Assembly (NCBI RefSeq): GCF_000803065.1
Contig: NZ_JSXI01000021.1
Span: forward strand, 1 to 64,000
Direction of reading: 5' to 3'
Source of the DNA: Sphingomonas sp. ERG5
Lineage (GTDB): Bacteria > Pseudomonadota > Alphaproteobacteria > Sphingomonadales > Sphingomonadaceae
DNA: 64,000 bases
Of this stretch, positions 17,385 to 25,326 are shown one piece after another. Position 1 is the first letter of the stretch. Every line of letters starts with the position of its first letter. Both the position numbers and the translations under genes were made by a program. The notes under the pieces were generated by a model, which was given only the letters and a program-made list of their open reading frames with translations, made no database searches and was not told where the DNA came from.

Positions 17385-18670
17385 GTGATGTCCTCTCTGA
17401 TCGTTCGACCGGCAGCGTAATAGTGCCAGGCGCCCCAGACGCCGGTGAAGCTGCATGCAACCAACACCCAGCGGAGCGATTGGTGCGGATCATTAAGAAA
17501 CGGCCCGACAAAATCGGATGCGGAGCCAATCAGTTGCGGCGCGACCACCAGATTGGCGATGTTTGCGGTGAAAAGCAGAATGGCGACCGTCTGGCCCCGC
17601 ATCTCGGCAGGGACGAGGCTTTGGCAGAGCGCCAGGGTCGGGCCGATATAAATGCAACTCGCGGGTACGAAAATCCAGAGCGCGAGCGTCGCGGCATTGA
17701 ACGAATTCGTCGAGTAGGCAACGACTCCGGGGACGATCGCCGCGATGCTGACCAGCGCCACCAGCCAGACTTGCCAACGTGGATCGTGAGACACGAGACG
17801 CGCCATGACCCAGGCGGTTCCCAACATGGCTATCGATCCGCCGACCGCACTCATGATCCCCAGGGACATGCCGGCTTGGCCGGCGGAGAGGCCGTGAAAG
17901 CGCATGAGAAAAGCCGAGGTCCACCACAATAGCCCCGCGCCCGAGAATGTGACGATCGTCGCGCCAACCAGTACGTGGAAGACGGCTGGATGCCTGCGGA
18001 TGAAACGGAGCGTATCGACGATGCCGGGCGCACTGACGGCTGGGTCCGGCTGGACTTCGTCCGTCGCACCGCGCACCGGCTCTCGCAGCGAAAAGCGGAC
18101 CAGCAGCGCGAGTGGCAGGCCGATCGCACCGAAGACGATCAGGCCCTGGCGCCATCCATAGAGATCGGTGAGCCACCCCGCGCCCGCCATTCCGAGTGCG
18201 GCCCCCATTGTGGAGCCGATTGAGAAGATCGACATGGCCGGACCACGGCTGGCGGCGGGAAATTCATCCGCCAGCAACGATTGCGAAGGCGGTGTCCCGC
18301 CAGCCTCTCCCACCCCGACCCCGAGGCGAGCGAGGAGAAGCTGCCAATAGGTCTGGCTGAAACCGCACAACAAGGTGAAACTGGACCAGATGAGAAGTGC
18401 CCAGGCGATCATATTACGACGATTTGTCCGGTCCGCCAGGAGGCCGAGCGGAATCCCGGCCGTGACGTAGAAGATCGCCAGAGCAACACCAGTCAGAAAC
18501 GCGACCCCGCCGTCGGATAAATGAAATTCAGCCTTTATCGGTTCAATCAGCGTACCCAGGACAAATCGGTCAGCGATGTTGAGCGCATAGACTGTTGTCA
18601 GTATCAGCAGCACATAGTTGCGGCGATTCAACCAGCGCCTCCGTGGCGCGTCTATGGTCGTGCCGCTCAT
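17381..18670 (-). CDS. MFS transporter, spinster-like
   Basis: A 429-residue major facilitator with about 12 membrane segments. The N-terminal region NYVLLILTTVYALNIADRFV and the TM2-3 loop GLLADRTNRRN (the A-motif GxLaDrxxrR) are typical of the spinster-like group common in sphingomonads, along with GVGEAGGTPPSQSLLADEFP in TM4-5. It probably imports or exports a small organic solute or dipeptide; the substrate cannot be read from sequence. It is followed, by ATGA overlap, by the decayed M2 peptidase gene, which suggests the original pair handled peptides. Confidence 0.85.
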   Translation of the reverse strand: MSGTTIDAPRRRWLNRRNYVLLILTTVYALNIADRFVLGTLIEPIKAEFHLSDGGVAFLTGVALAIFYVTAGIPLGLLADRTNRRNMIAWALLIWSSFTLLCGFSQTYWQLLLARLGVGVGEAGGTPPSQSLLADEFPAASRGPAMSIFSIGSTMGAALGMAGAGWLTDLYGWRQGLIVFGAIGLPLALLVRFSLREPVRGATDEVQPDPAVSAPGIVDTLRFIRRHPAVFHVLVGATIVTFSGAGLLWWTSAFLMRFHGLSAGQAGMSLGIMSAVGGSIAMLGTAWVMARLVSHDPRWQVWLVALVSIAAIVPGVVAYSTNSFNAATLALWIFVPASCIYIGPTLALCQSLVPAEMRGQTVAILLFTANIANLVVAPQLIGSASDFVGPFLNDPHQSLRWVLVACSFTGVWGAWHYYAAGRTIREDIT

Positions 18671-18721
18671 TTGTTAAGGTGCAACATCGTGCCCCTCCCT
18701 AAAGTTATTCATTAATTGATT

Positions 18722-18738
18722 CTGTCACTTAAGGACAG
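18722..18738. promoter_or_regulatory. Dyad upstream of the MFS gene
   Basis: CTGTCACTTAAGGACAG has 5-bp arms CTGTC/GACAG around a central CTTAAG and lies 52 nt before the MFS start. Read on the minus strand it gives ACTGTCCTTAAGTGA, which shares ACTGTCCT with the sequence at 14746-14753 near the XRE operon. A possible operator; the link to any regulator is speculative. Confidence 0.3.
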
Positions 18739-18876
18739 TTTTCCGTCAGCACGGACCCGGTAGGGCAAGGGCAAGCTCAGTAAGGAGAACGACTTCGGAA
18801 TGAGAGATCGCACATGTCGAATAATGCCGCTCCGCCCCTAACCATGGAGCGACTCTGCAGGTCACCCAGCCAGCGC

Positions 18877-19956
18877 TCAGCCATCCCGCGCAACACCGGC
18901 CACCGCTGCTTCCAGCGCGACGCGACCCGCGCTGAGCGTCGCGCTTCGCCACTCGACATCACGTGGCGCGAGGCAGGCGTGCATTTCTTCAAGGATCGGC
19001 GTCGCTACCGGACTGTCGAAAACGCCGTACTTCTCGAGCCATTTGCGATTGCGCAGAGCGCCGAAGGCGCGCGCCACCGGTTCTGTGCCGACCTCAAGCG
19101 CGGCGACCGTAAGTTCCGATTCCAGACCGAAGTCCCAGACGGAGCCCACGAAAGTCCCGACCGGTGCAAATGGAAAATCAGCGCTCGGAACGAGAACCAG
19201 ATTGTCCCACCAGGAAGAAGCACGATCGGCGGCAGATTTGGGAGCGTTGATGCACAGCATCAATGCCGCCCCGCGATCGCCGAGACCTGTATGTACGTCG
19301 ATGACGGCAACCCGTCGCGCACCCTGAGTGTAATCGCGAAGGATTTTGCGCAAAGTGAGATTGGACCAGACAGGAGCGTGTCCGCCGTAAAGATAGCCTC
19401 CAGGCCGATGATGCTGACCGTCGGCGATCGCTCTTATGAAATTATCAAAGCCCCTGTCTTCGATATAGGCGTTCATCGCGGCATCCGCGACCGCTCGCCC
19501 GTCTCCTTCCACGTCCCGGCAGCATACGAAGCTTTCGACTTCATCATAGAGCGGATTGTGGCCAGGCGTCTGAGTGAAATCGAGGAAGTTGCGATTGAGG
19601 TCAACGCCATCCTCATTGTCACTGCCGGTCCAGGCCATGCCGTAGGGATTGACGAAGTGGATCAGGAGCAGGCTAGGTCCATCGGCGGGCCAGCCCCGGG
19701 TCAGCGTGTCAATTTGCACCGCCGAACCCGCATAGCCTTCAACGCCATGAACCCCCGAAGAGATGACGACAATATCGGGACTTTCGCCTTTGATATACGC
19801 GACATCCATCATCAGCGCTTCCCCGGAAGGTCCATTTGCGGGGCATTGGAAATGGGCAATTGTCGCGTCCGACGCCTGTGCGGCAGCGAGGAAGCGCTCT
19901 CGCGCCTCAGCATAGCTGGCCGAAAACGAGCGCAAAACCGCTTCATTCAAATCCAT
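18877..19956 (-). CDS. DUF2817 family protein, M14-carboxypeptidase-like
   Basis: A 359-residue cytoplasmic protein without a signal peptide. It has the DUF2817 block SSGVHGVEGYAGSAVQ near residues 66-81, in which His70 and Glu73 match the HxxE zinc ligands of M14 carboxypeptidases, then DLNRNFLDF (119-127) and VIDVHTGLGDRG (third ligand His near 232) and ALEVGT near the end, where M14 enzymes place the catalytic Glu. A metal-dependent peptidase or deacylase role is inferred. The ATG at 19956 has GAGAGAG just upstream. It follows the acyl-CoA ligase gene by about 90 nt on the same strand, probably in one operon. Confidence 0.78.
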   Translation of the reverse strand: MDLNEAVLRSFSASYAEARERFLAAAQASDATIAHFQCPANGPSGEALMMDVAYIKGESPDIVVISSGVHGVEGYAGSAVQIDTLTRGWPADGPSLLLIHFVNPYGMAWTGSDNEDGVDLNRNFLDFTQTPGHNPLYDEVESFVCCRDVEGDGRAVADAAMNAYIEDRGFDNFIRAIADGQHHRPGGYLYGGHAPVWSNLTLRKILRDYTQGARRVAVIDVHTGLGDRGAALMLCINAPKSAADRASSWWDNLVLVPSADFPFAPVGTFVGSVWDFGLESELTVAALEVGTEPVARAFGALRNRKWLEKYGVFDSPVATPILEEMHACLAPRDVEWRSATLSAGRVALEAAVAGVARDG

Positions 19957-20045
19957 GATCTCTCTCACTTTCCAGCCGCGAATTGACGAAAGGGCTCCGC
20001 GAAGCAGGCCATGCCGGATGGGGCCGCTGCTCGCCCCGGCCTGTT

Positions 20046-21626
20046 TTAGGACGCGAGCGCATGAGCCCGCCGCACCAGCTCTTGCTTGTCGATCTTGCCA
20101 ATGGGAAGCATCGGCAGATCGAACTCGATCACGAAGATCTTCGGAATCTTGTAGTTGGCGAGATGCTCGCGACAATGCGCCTCCAGCTCTTCCACATTCA
20201 CCTCACCGGATGGATGAACATAGGCGACGCCAACCTCCTGCCAGATCGGGTCGGGTCGCGCGACCACGGCGGCCAGCGCTATCGCGGGATGTCGCTCCAG
20301 AACGGTCTCCACTTCCCTTGGATAAACATTGTACCCCCCCGATTTGTACATTTCCTTGAGCCGGCCCACGAGACGATAGCGACCATCGGGTCGGCGCACG
20401 GCCAGATCGCCGGTGCGGAAAAAGCCGTCCGGCGTGAAGCACGCCTCGGTCGCATCCGGTCGACGCCAATAGCCAAGCAGATTGAGACCGGACCGAGTCT
20501 GCACCTCTCCTTCAGTACCATCGACGACTTCAATACCTTCGGCATCGGCCAGCCTGATCTGCACATTCGGGAAAGCATGGCCAACGGTGTTCGAGAGAAT
20601 GTCGACATCGCCGGTCGGCTCCACGACCGTGATCGCGCTCGTTGCCTCGGTCATTCCGTAATTGGTCGCCAGCTTGGGGCATATCTGCAAAAGGCGTGCG
20701 ATCATGTCGGCGGGCATCTCAGCCCCTTCCCAGACGATGAGTTGAACCGCCGAGAGGTCGTAGTCAGCGAAGTTCGGCAATCCGAGCTGCATTTGAAAAC
20801 CGCTTGGAACGGAAATCCAGAATGTGACCGCCTCGCGTTCCATCAGCGCCAGGCACCCGGCGGCATCGAACTGCTCCATGAAGACGACCGTGCCGCCCGC
20901 CGCGATACACGGCAATACGGTGTCCACGACACCACCGATATGATTGATAGGGAAATAGCTCACCACCCTGTGTGGATCGAGCGGCCAGAGCCGGTTCTGC
21001 TCCATGCAGAATTCAGCAATCCCCGCATGATGAAGAACCGCCCCTTTCGGCTGGCCGGTCGATCCCGAGGTATAGACGATCAGACATGGCAGGCGCGCGC
21101 TGACCCCCTGTTGCGCCTCCCGAAGTCGTTCACCGGAGATCATATGACCACCGTGAAGGAACTCGGCCATCATATCCGCACCTGGCACATCAGGGTCGCC
21201 ATCAAAGATGACGAGCTTCTGAATTGTCGGAAGATCGCGGCACAGGCCGACCAGCTCCTGCTCGTAGCTGCGCCCTCCCACCTGGCTGCGGGCGAGGAAT
21301 AACTTCGGTTCCGCATCCTCCAGGACATGCCGGAGTTCGGCGAGCTGATACTTTGGATTCAGTCCAACCCAAATGCCACCGATGGAGGCAGTTGCGAGAA
21401 GTGCGATCAGGTAATCCGGATGCGGAGTCTGCAATGTTGCGACACGATCACCCCTGACCAGGCCGGCTGCAATCATGGCGCGTGCCAGAGAGTCTATAGC
21501 CGAAGCCAAAGCCGCATAAGTCCAGCGGCGGCCATCGAGCACGAGCGCAATGGCGTCCGGCTGATCACGTGCGCGAAGAAACACGAAATCGCTGATCCGT
21601 CCGGCGTACCGACCGTCATCCGGCAT
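20046..21626 (-). CDS. AMP-dependent acyl-CoA synthetase
   Basis: A 526-residue ANL-superfamily ligase that activates a carboxylic acid through an acyl-adenylate to its CoA thioester. Motifs seen: the P-loop YTSGSTGQPKGAVLHH, NYGMTEATS for the A5 region, FFRTGDLAVRRPDGRY (A7), GRLKEMYKSGGYNVYPREVE (A8) and LPIGKIDKQELVRR with the catalytic lysine near the C terminus. Substrate unknown: fatty, aryl or short branched acids are possible. Start ATG 21626, 5 nt after the MaoC stop, so the two are one operon under the TetR operator at 22162. No signal peptide. Confidence 0.87.
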   Translation of the reverse strand: MPDDGRYAGRISDFVFLRARDQPDAIALVLDGRRWTYAALASAIDSLARAMIAAGLVRGDRVATLQTPHPDYLIALLATASIGGIWVGLNPKYQLAELRHVLEDAEPKLFLARSQVGGRSYEQELVGLCRDLPTIQKLVIFDGDPDVPGADMMAEFLHGGHMISGERLREAQQGVSARLPCLIVYTSGSTGQPKGAVLHHAGIAEFCMEQNRLWPLDPHRVVSYFPINHIGGVVDTVLPCIAAGGTVVFMEQFDAAGCLALMEREAVTFWISVPSGFQMQLGLPNFADYDLSAVQLIVWEGAEMPADMIARLLQICPKLATNYGMTEATSAITVVEPTGDVDILSNTVGHAFPNVQIRLADAEGIEVVDGTEGEVQTRSGLNLLGYWRRPDATEACFTPDGFFRTGDLAVRRPDGRYRLVGRLKEMYKSGGYNVYPREVETVLERHPAIALAAVVARPDPIWQEVGVAYVHPSGEVNVEELEAHCREHLANYKIPKIFVIEFDLPMLPIGKIDKQELVRRAHALAS

Positions 21627-21631
21627 GACTC

Positions 21632-22132
21632 TCACGCCCCTTGATGTCCCTTGGGAGGAACCCATACCGACAGCCACTCCGCCACCAACGCCGGTTTCTC
21701 TCCATTCTCTATCTCGACGGTCGCGCCAATCGTCATTTGCGAGCGTCCCCGCTCATCCGTGCGGCGATCCACCAACTCGAACCGGCCGCGCACGGCACTG
21801 CCCGTCGGTACCGGCGAGATGAGCCGCAAGCGATTGAATCCGTAATTGAGATAATAGCCGGCGGTCGCAACGTGCGAACGTCGGTCCCGCGGCTGCACCG
21901 TATGAAGCATGTGAGTCAGCAATGACATGGTGAGAAATCCGAAAGCAATCGTGCCGCCATAAGGCGTTTCCGCGCGTGCCCACTCTGGATCAATGTGCAT
22001 CGGGTCGTCGTCAAACGTCGCTTCGGCGAAGCGATCGACCATAGCCTGGGTTATCGTCATCCAGTCCGACACTCCGATCAGACTACCCGGTTCGGCCAAT
22101 AGAAAGCCATTTGTATGAGATGCTTCGTTCAT
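21632..22132 (-). CDS. MaoC-like enoyl-CoA hydratase
   Basis: A 166-residue hot-dog-fold protein. The hydratase-2 motif is present as FDDDPMHIDPEWARAETPYGG (catalytic Asp and His) followed by IAFGFLTMSLLTHML, as in NodN/PhaJ-type hydratases. It should hydrate an enoyl-CoA or a related thioester made by the adjacent ligase. First gene of the minus-strand MaoC-ligase-DUF2817 operon, divergent from tetR with 84 bp between starts. Confidence 0.85.
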   Translation of the reverse strand: MNEASHTNGFLLAEPGSLIGVSDWMTITQAMVDRFAEATFDDDPMHIDPEWARAETPYGGTIAFGFLTMSLLTHMLHTVQPRDRRSHVATAGYYLNYGFNRLRLISPVPTGSAVRGRFELVDRRTDERGRSQMTIGATVEIENGEKPALVAEWLSVWVPPKGHQGA

Positions 22133-22161
22133 TATAAGTTCCGGGCTTGGGAGAATTAATA

Positions 22162-22175
22162 TGAGAACTATCTCA
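22162..22175. promoter_or_regulatory. TetR operator TGAGA-N4-TCTCA (copy 1)
   Basis: A perfect inverted repeat, TGAGA ACTA TCTCA, in the 84-bp gap between the divergent MaoC operon and the tetR gene. A second copy with identical arms lies before the TonB receptor at 23017. Same arms, same spacing and placement around a tetR gene strongly suggest its binding sites. Confidence 0.72.
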
Positions 22176-22216
22176 GTTTTTAATCAAGTCAAGCCCCAGC
22201 GACCCCGGCCGATTCC

Positions 22217-22945
22217 ATGATCCCCGAGAATCCTTCCTTCATCACCTTCCTCAAAGAACGGCTCGCGCAGAACCCGCCGCAGCAAAAGGGCACGCGCACG
22301 CGTGAGCGACTGAAGATCGCGGCCGCAGAGGTGCTCGAGGAGAAGGGCTATCTCGCCACCAAGGCAGGCGACATCGCCGCGCGCGCGGGTGTTGCCGAGG
22401 GATCTTTCTATATTTATTTCAAAGACAAGACCGATTCCACAATCACGGTCCTGACGACCCTTCTCGACGAATTCATACTGCTGCCTTCGGAGGCGGCGGA
22501 CACGTCCGAACATCCTTTCAAGGCAATCCGGCGCGCGAACCGCAGATGGATTGCCGTTGCGCGGGCAAATCCTGGACTCATGCGATGCGTCCTTCAACTC
22601 GGTGATGAAAATGCCGATTTTGCAGCGGTCGTACAGCGGACGAATCGCAACTGGTTCGGCCATGTGGCTCGCCGTGTCGTACGGCGACGCGGGGTGATCG
22701 ATCAGGCCCCGACCCTTTTCGCGGTTTACCTGCTGGGTGCGATGATGGACGAGCTGCTCCGAAAGCTGATCGTCTATCCGGATCGGGATTTTCTCACGCT
22801 ATTACAAAATCTTCATGGCGATGATGAGATGGTTGCCGATGCCACGAGTGTCATGTGGCTGCGCGTGCTCTACCCCAATGAATCTCTGCCCCGAAACCTC
22901 CCGCGCGCCGTCAAGGCATTTGCGGATGCCATCTTGCCTGGTTGA
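22217..22945 (+). CDS. TetR/AcrR family regulator
   Basis: A 242-residue regulator. The HTH is at about residues 27-73 (TRERLKIAAAEVLEEKGYLA, then AGDIAARAGVAEGSFYIYFKDK). The C-terminal ligand domain is unassigned; TetR proteins of this length beside acyl-CoA ligase and MaoC genes often sense an acyl-CoA (inference). It is divergent from the MaoC-ligase-DUF2817 operon and is followed by the TonB receptor and S9 peptidase genes. Operators with identical arms at 22162 and 23017 place both gene sets and its own promoter in one regulon. Confidence 0.87.
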   Translation: MIPENPSFITFLKERLAQNPPQQKGTRTRERLKIAAAEVLEEKGYLATKAGDIAARAGVAEGSFYIYFKDKTDSTITVLTTLLDEFILLPSEAADTSEHPFKAIRRANRRWIAVARANPGLMRCVLQLGDENADFAAVVQRTNRNWFGHVARRVVRRRGVIDQAPTLFAVYLLGAMMDELLRKLIVYPDRDFLTLLQNLHGDDEMVADATSVMWLRVLYPNESLPRNLPRAVKAFADAILPG

Positions 22946-23016
22946 ACCGGCCGCCGGACTCGCCGAATTTCGGCAAAGTGAGGGGTGGTTGACAAGATCA
23001 GAAAATAGGTAAAAGT

Positions 23017-23030
23017 TGAGATGGTTCTCA
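23017..23030. promoter_or_regulatory. TetR operator TGAGA-N4-TCTCA (copy 2)
   Basis: A perfect 5-4-5 inverted repeat, TGAGA TGGT TCTCA, ending 21 nt before the receptor ATG. Its flanks AAAAG and CTTTT extend the dyad. Arms are identical to the copy at 22162. The position, close to the start codon, fits repression of the receptor-peptidase transcript by the adjacent TetR protein. Confidence 0.72.
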
Positions 23031-23051
23031 CTTTTATCTCGAGGTCGAATC

Positions 23052-25250
23052 ATGCGCACGGCAATGAAGATGGGCATTATGGCTACAACGGCCTTGCTGA
23101 TGACCCAGGCCGCCGCAACCGCCGCCTTTGCCCAGCAAGCGGAAGAAGGCGGGACATCGCAGACGCAGGATACGGGCCTCGACGACATCGTCGTCACTGC
23201 CCAGAAAAGGGCCCAGAATGTTCAGAAAGTGCCTCTCAGCATTACTGTTCTGGGTGCCGATCAAATCGAAAAGGAAGGCTTTCGTTCGTTCCAGGATTAC
23301 GCAACGCGCGTCCCTAATCTCTCCTTTTCCCAAGGAGGATCAAGCATCGGAGGCCTTGGCCAGGCGATCTCGCTGCGCGGAATCTATGGAACCAACACAA
23401 CGGGCGTTTATCTGGACGAAACGCCGCTCCCTGGCAGCGTAGATCCTCAGGTTATCGACCTTGAACGCATCGAAGTGCTTCGCGGTCCACAGGGGACTCT
23501 CTATGGTGCTCGCTCAATGGGTGGGACGGTCCGGCTCATCACGCATCAGCCCGACCTGAATGACTTTAGCGGCAGTGGTCATGGCATAATTTCATCCACG
23601 CACCGTGGCAATGTGAACAATACTCTCGACGGCTCCGTGAATATTCCGCTGGTGACCGACACGCTTGGCATACGCGCCTTCGGATTCTGGGACTATCAAT
23701 CAGGCGTATTCACGCGCGTGCCATCGGCCGATGCTCCAGCACAATTCAGCCGCCGCAACAATGTCGGTTCGACGCAGCGCTATGGCGGCGCGATCGCAGC
23801 CCGTCTGCAATTCCTCGATGACGCGATCAGCATCACACCGCGAGTGGTTCTACAGCGCACGAGAACCAATGCCCAACCCTATGCTGATGTGGTTGCCGAC
23901 AATTTTGTCCAGAAGCGCCTGTTCGATCTCGACGAGGGCGGTTCCGACGATTGGGAGCTGTTCAGCCTAACCAGTCGCTATGGCGCTGATTTCGGGGAAT
24001 TCATCTCCGTGACGTCCCAGTTCAACCGCGACGTATCCGACTCGGAGAATGCTTCCGAAGCTATCTCCAAGCTATTGGAGTCCACCACGCCCTCGCTCTT
24101 CCGCGGATTGAACCGCGCGCGAACCTTTGCGCAGGAATTCCGTTTCACGTCCGACTTCAAGGGCCCCCTCCAGATCACCTTGGGTGCCTTTTATCAGAAA
24201 TCGTCGGGACGGGTGCAGATTCCACCAAACATCATCGAAGGTCTTGGAGATCTGTACAATTACAGAGCGGACAACAGGACCGTCGAAAAGGCCATCTATG
24301 GCGAAGCCAATTTCGACATCACGGACAAACTCCAGGTGATCGCCGGCCTGCGTTATTTCCGGAATTCGGTGAATTTGACGGTGAGTCAGGGGGGGCTGGC
24401 TGTCGGTTCCGGCGCAGGCACATTCAATGAAGTGCAGCGTGAGAGCGGCTTCAATCCGCGGTTCGGAATCAAATATGCGGTAAGCCGCGATATCAATCTG
24501 TTCGCCAACGCGGCAAAGGGCTTTCGCATTGGCGGCGCGAACGGATATTCCGAAAGCGTATGTGCGGCCGATCGGCAGCCTTTGGGAATAAGCGCCGAGG
24601 CCGCCCGCTCCTATCGATCCGACTCCGTCTGGAGCTATGAGGCCGGCGTCAAATCCTCCTTCATGAGCGGTCACCTGGTCGTCAACGCGACGGCATTTCG
24701 CGTCGATTGGTCCAATATCCAACAGAATGTTGCGCTCGCTTGCGGTTTTTCAATCGATCAGAATGGTGGCCGGGCGCGCAGCGAAGGGTTCGAGCTCGAG
24801 TTGCAGGCCAGCCCCGTAGATGGCCTCATTTTCGGTGCCGGCATAGGTCATACCAATGCCCGGATCACAGACCCCGGCGCGCTTGCGATCCTGGCGCCCG
24901 GGACGCGCATTCAACAGGTTCCGCGCTGGAATCTTACCGGTTCCGCCGACTATAAATTCGCAATCGGCAAATTGCCGCTTACGTTTCACGGCGACGTCTC
25001 CCATGTCGGCAGCAGCCTCAGTCGCAGCAATTTGCTGACTGGCCGCACCCGCCCCGCCTATGAACTGGCGAATCTGCGTTTCGGCACCGATTTCCGGCGT
25101 TTCAACATCACATTCTTCGTCGAGAATGTCTTCGACAAGATCGCTAACCTGGCCGACGTTCCACCGCTCGCTATCGAGGATCCCAATCGGCCTCGGATCG
25201 CAGCAGGACGTCCCCGCACGATAGGGATCGATGCGCGGGCGAAATTCTGA
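23052..25250 (+). CDS. TonB-dependent receptor
   Basis: A 732-residue outer-membrane receptor. Signal peptide with cleavage near AAFA (about residue 29), a TonB-box/plug start DDIVVTAQKRAQNVQKVPLS, plug motifs RIEVLRGPQGTLYGARSMGG, and a barrel ending in RTIGIDARAKF. This plug type is common in the large sphingomonad receptor family and does not identify the ligand. ATG 23052 is preceded by GAGG at a 7-nt spacing; a GTG 36 nt upstream lies before the operator and is unlikely. The S9 peptidase follows after 76 nt, so the ligand may be a peptide. Confidence 0.92.
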   Translation: MRTAMKMGIMATTALLMTQAAATAAFAQQAEEGGTSQTQDTGLDDIVVTAQKRAQNVQKVPLSITVLGADQIEKEGFRSFQDYATRVPNLSFSQGGSSIGGLGQAISLRGIYGTNTTGVYLDETPLPGSVDPQVIDLERIEVLRGPQGTLYGARSMGGTVRLITHQPDLNDFSGSGHGIISSTHRGNVNNTLDGSVNIPLVTDTLGIRAFGFWDYQSGVFTRVPSADAPAQFSRRNNVGSTQRYGGAIAARLQFLDDAISITPRVVLQRTRTNAQPYADVVADNFVQKRLFDLDEGGSDDWELFSLTSRYGADFGEFISVTSQFNRDVSDSENASEAISKLLESTTPSLFRGLNRARTFAQEFRFTSDFKGPLQITLGAFYQKSSGRVQIPPNIIEGLGDLYNYRADNRTVEKAIYGEANFDITDKLQVIAGLRYFRNSVNLTVSQGGLAVGSGAGTFNEVQRESGFNPRFGIKYAVSRDINLFANAAKGFRIGGANGYSESVCAADRQPLGISAEAARSYRSDSVWSYEAGVKSSFMSGHLVVNATAFRVDWSNIQQNVALACGFSIDQNGGRARSEGFELELQASPVDGLIFGAGIGHTNARITDPGALAILAPGTRIQQVPRWNLTGSADYKFAIGKLPLTFHGDVSHVGSSLSRSNLLTGRTRPAYELANLRFGTDFRRFNITFFVENVFDKIANLADVPPLAIEDPNRPRIAAGRPRTIGIDARAKF

Positions 25251-25326
25251 AGTTGACGCGCGCCACTGCACCGACCGGCTGTTTACGACCTGCCTTTCAC
25301 ACCAGAGCAACGGGATTAATCACGCG

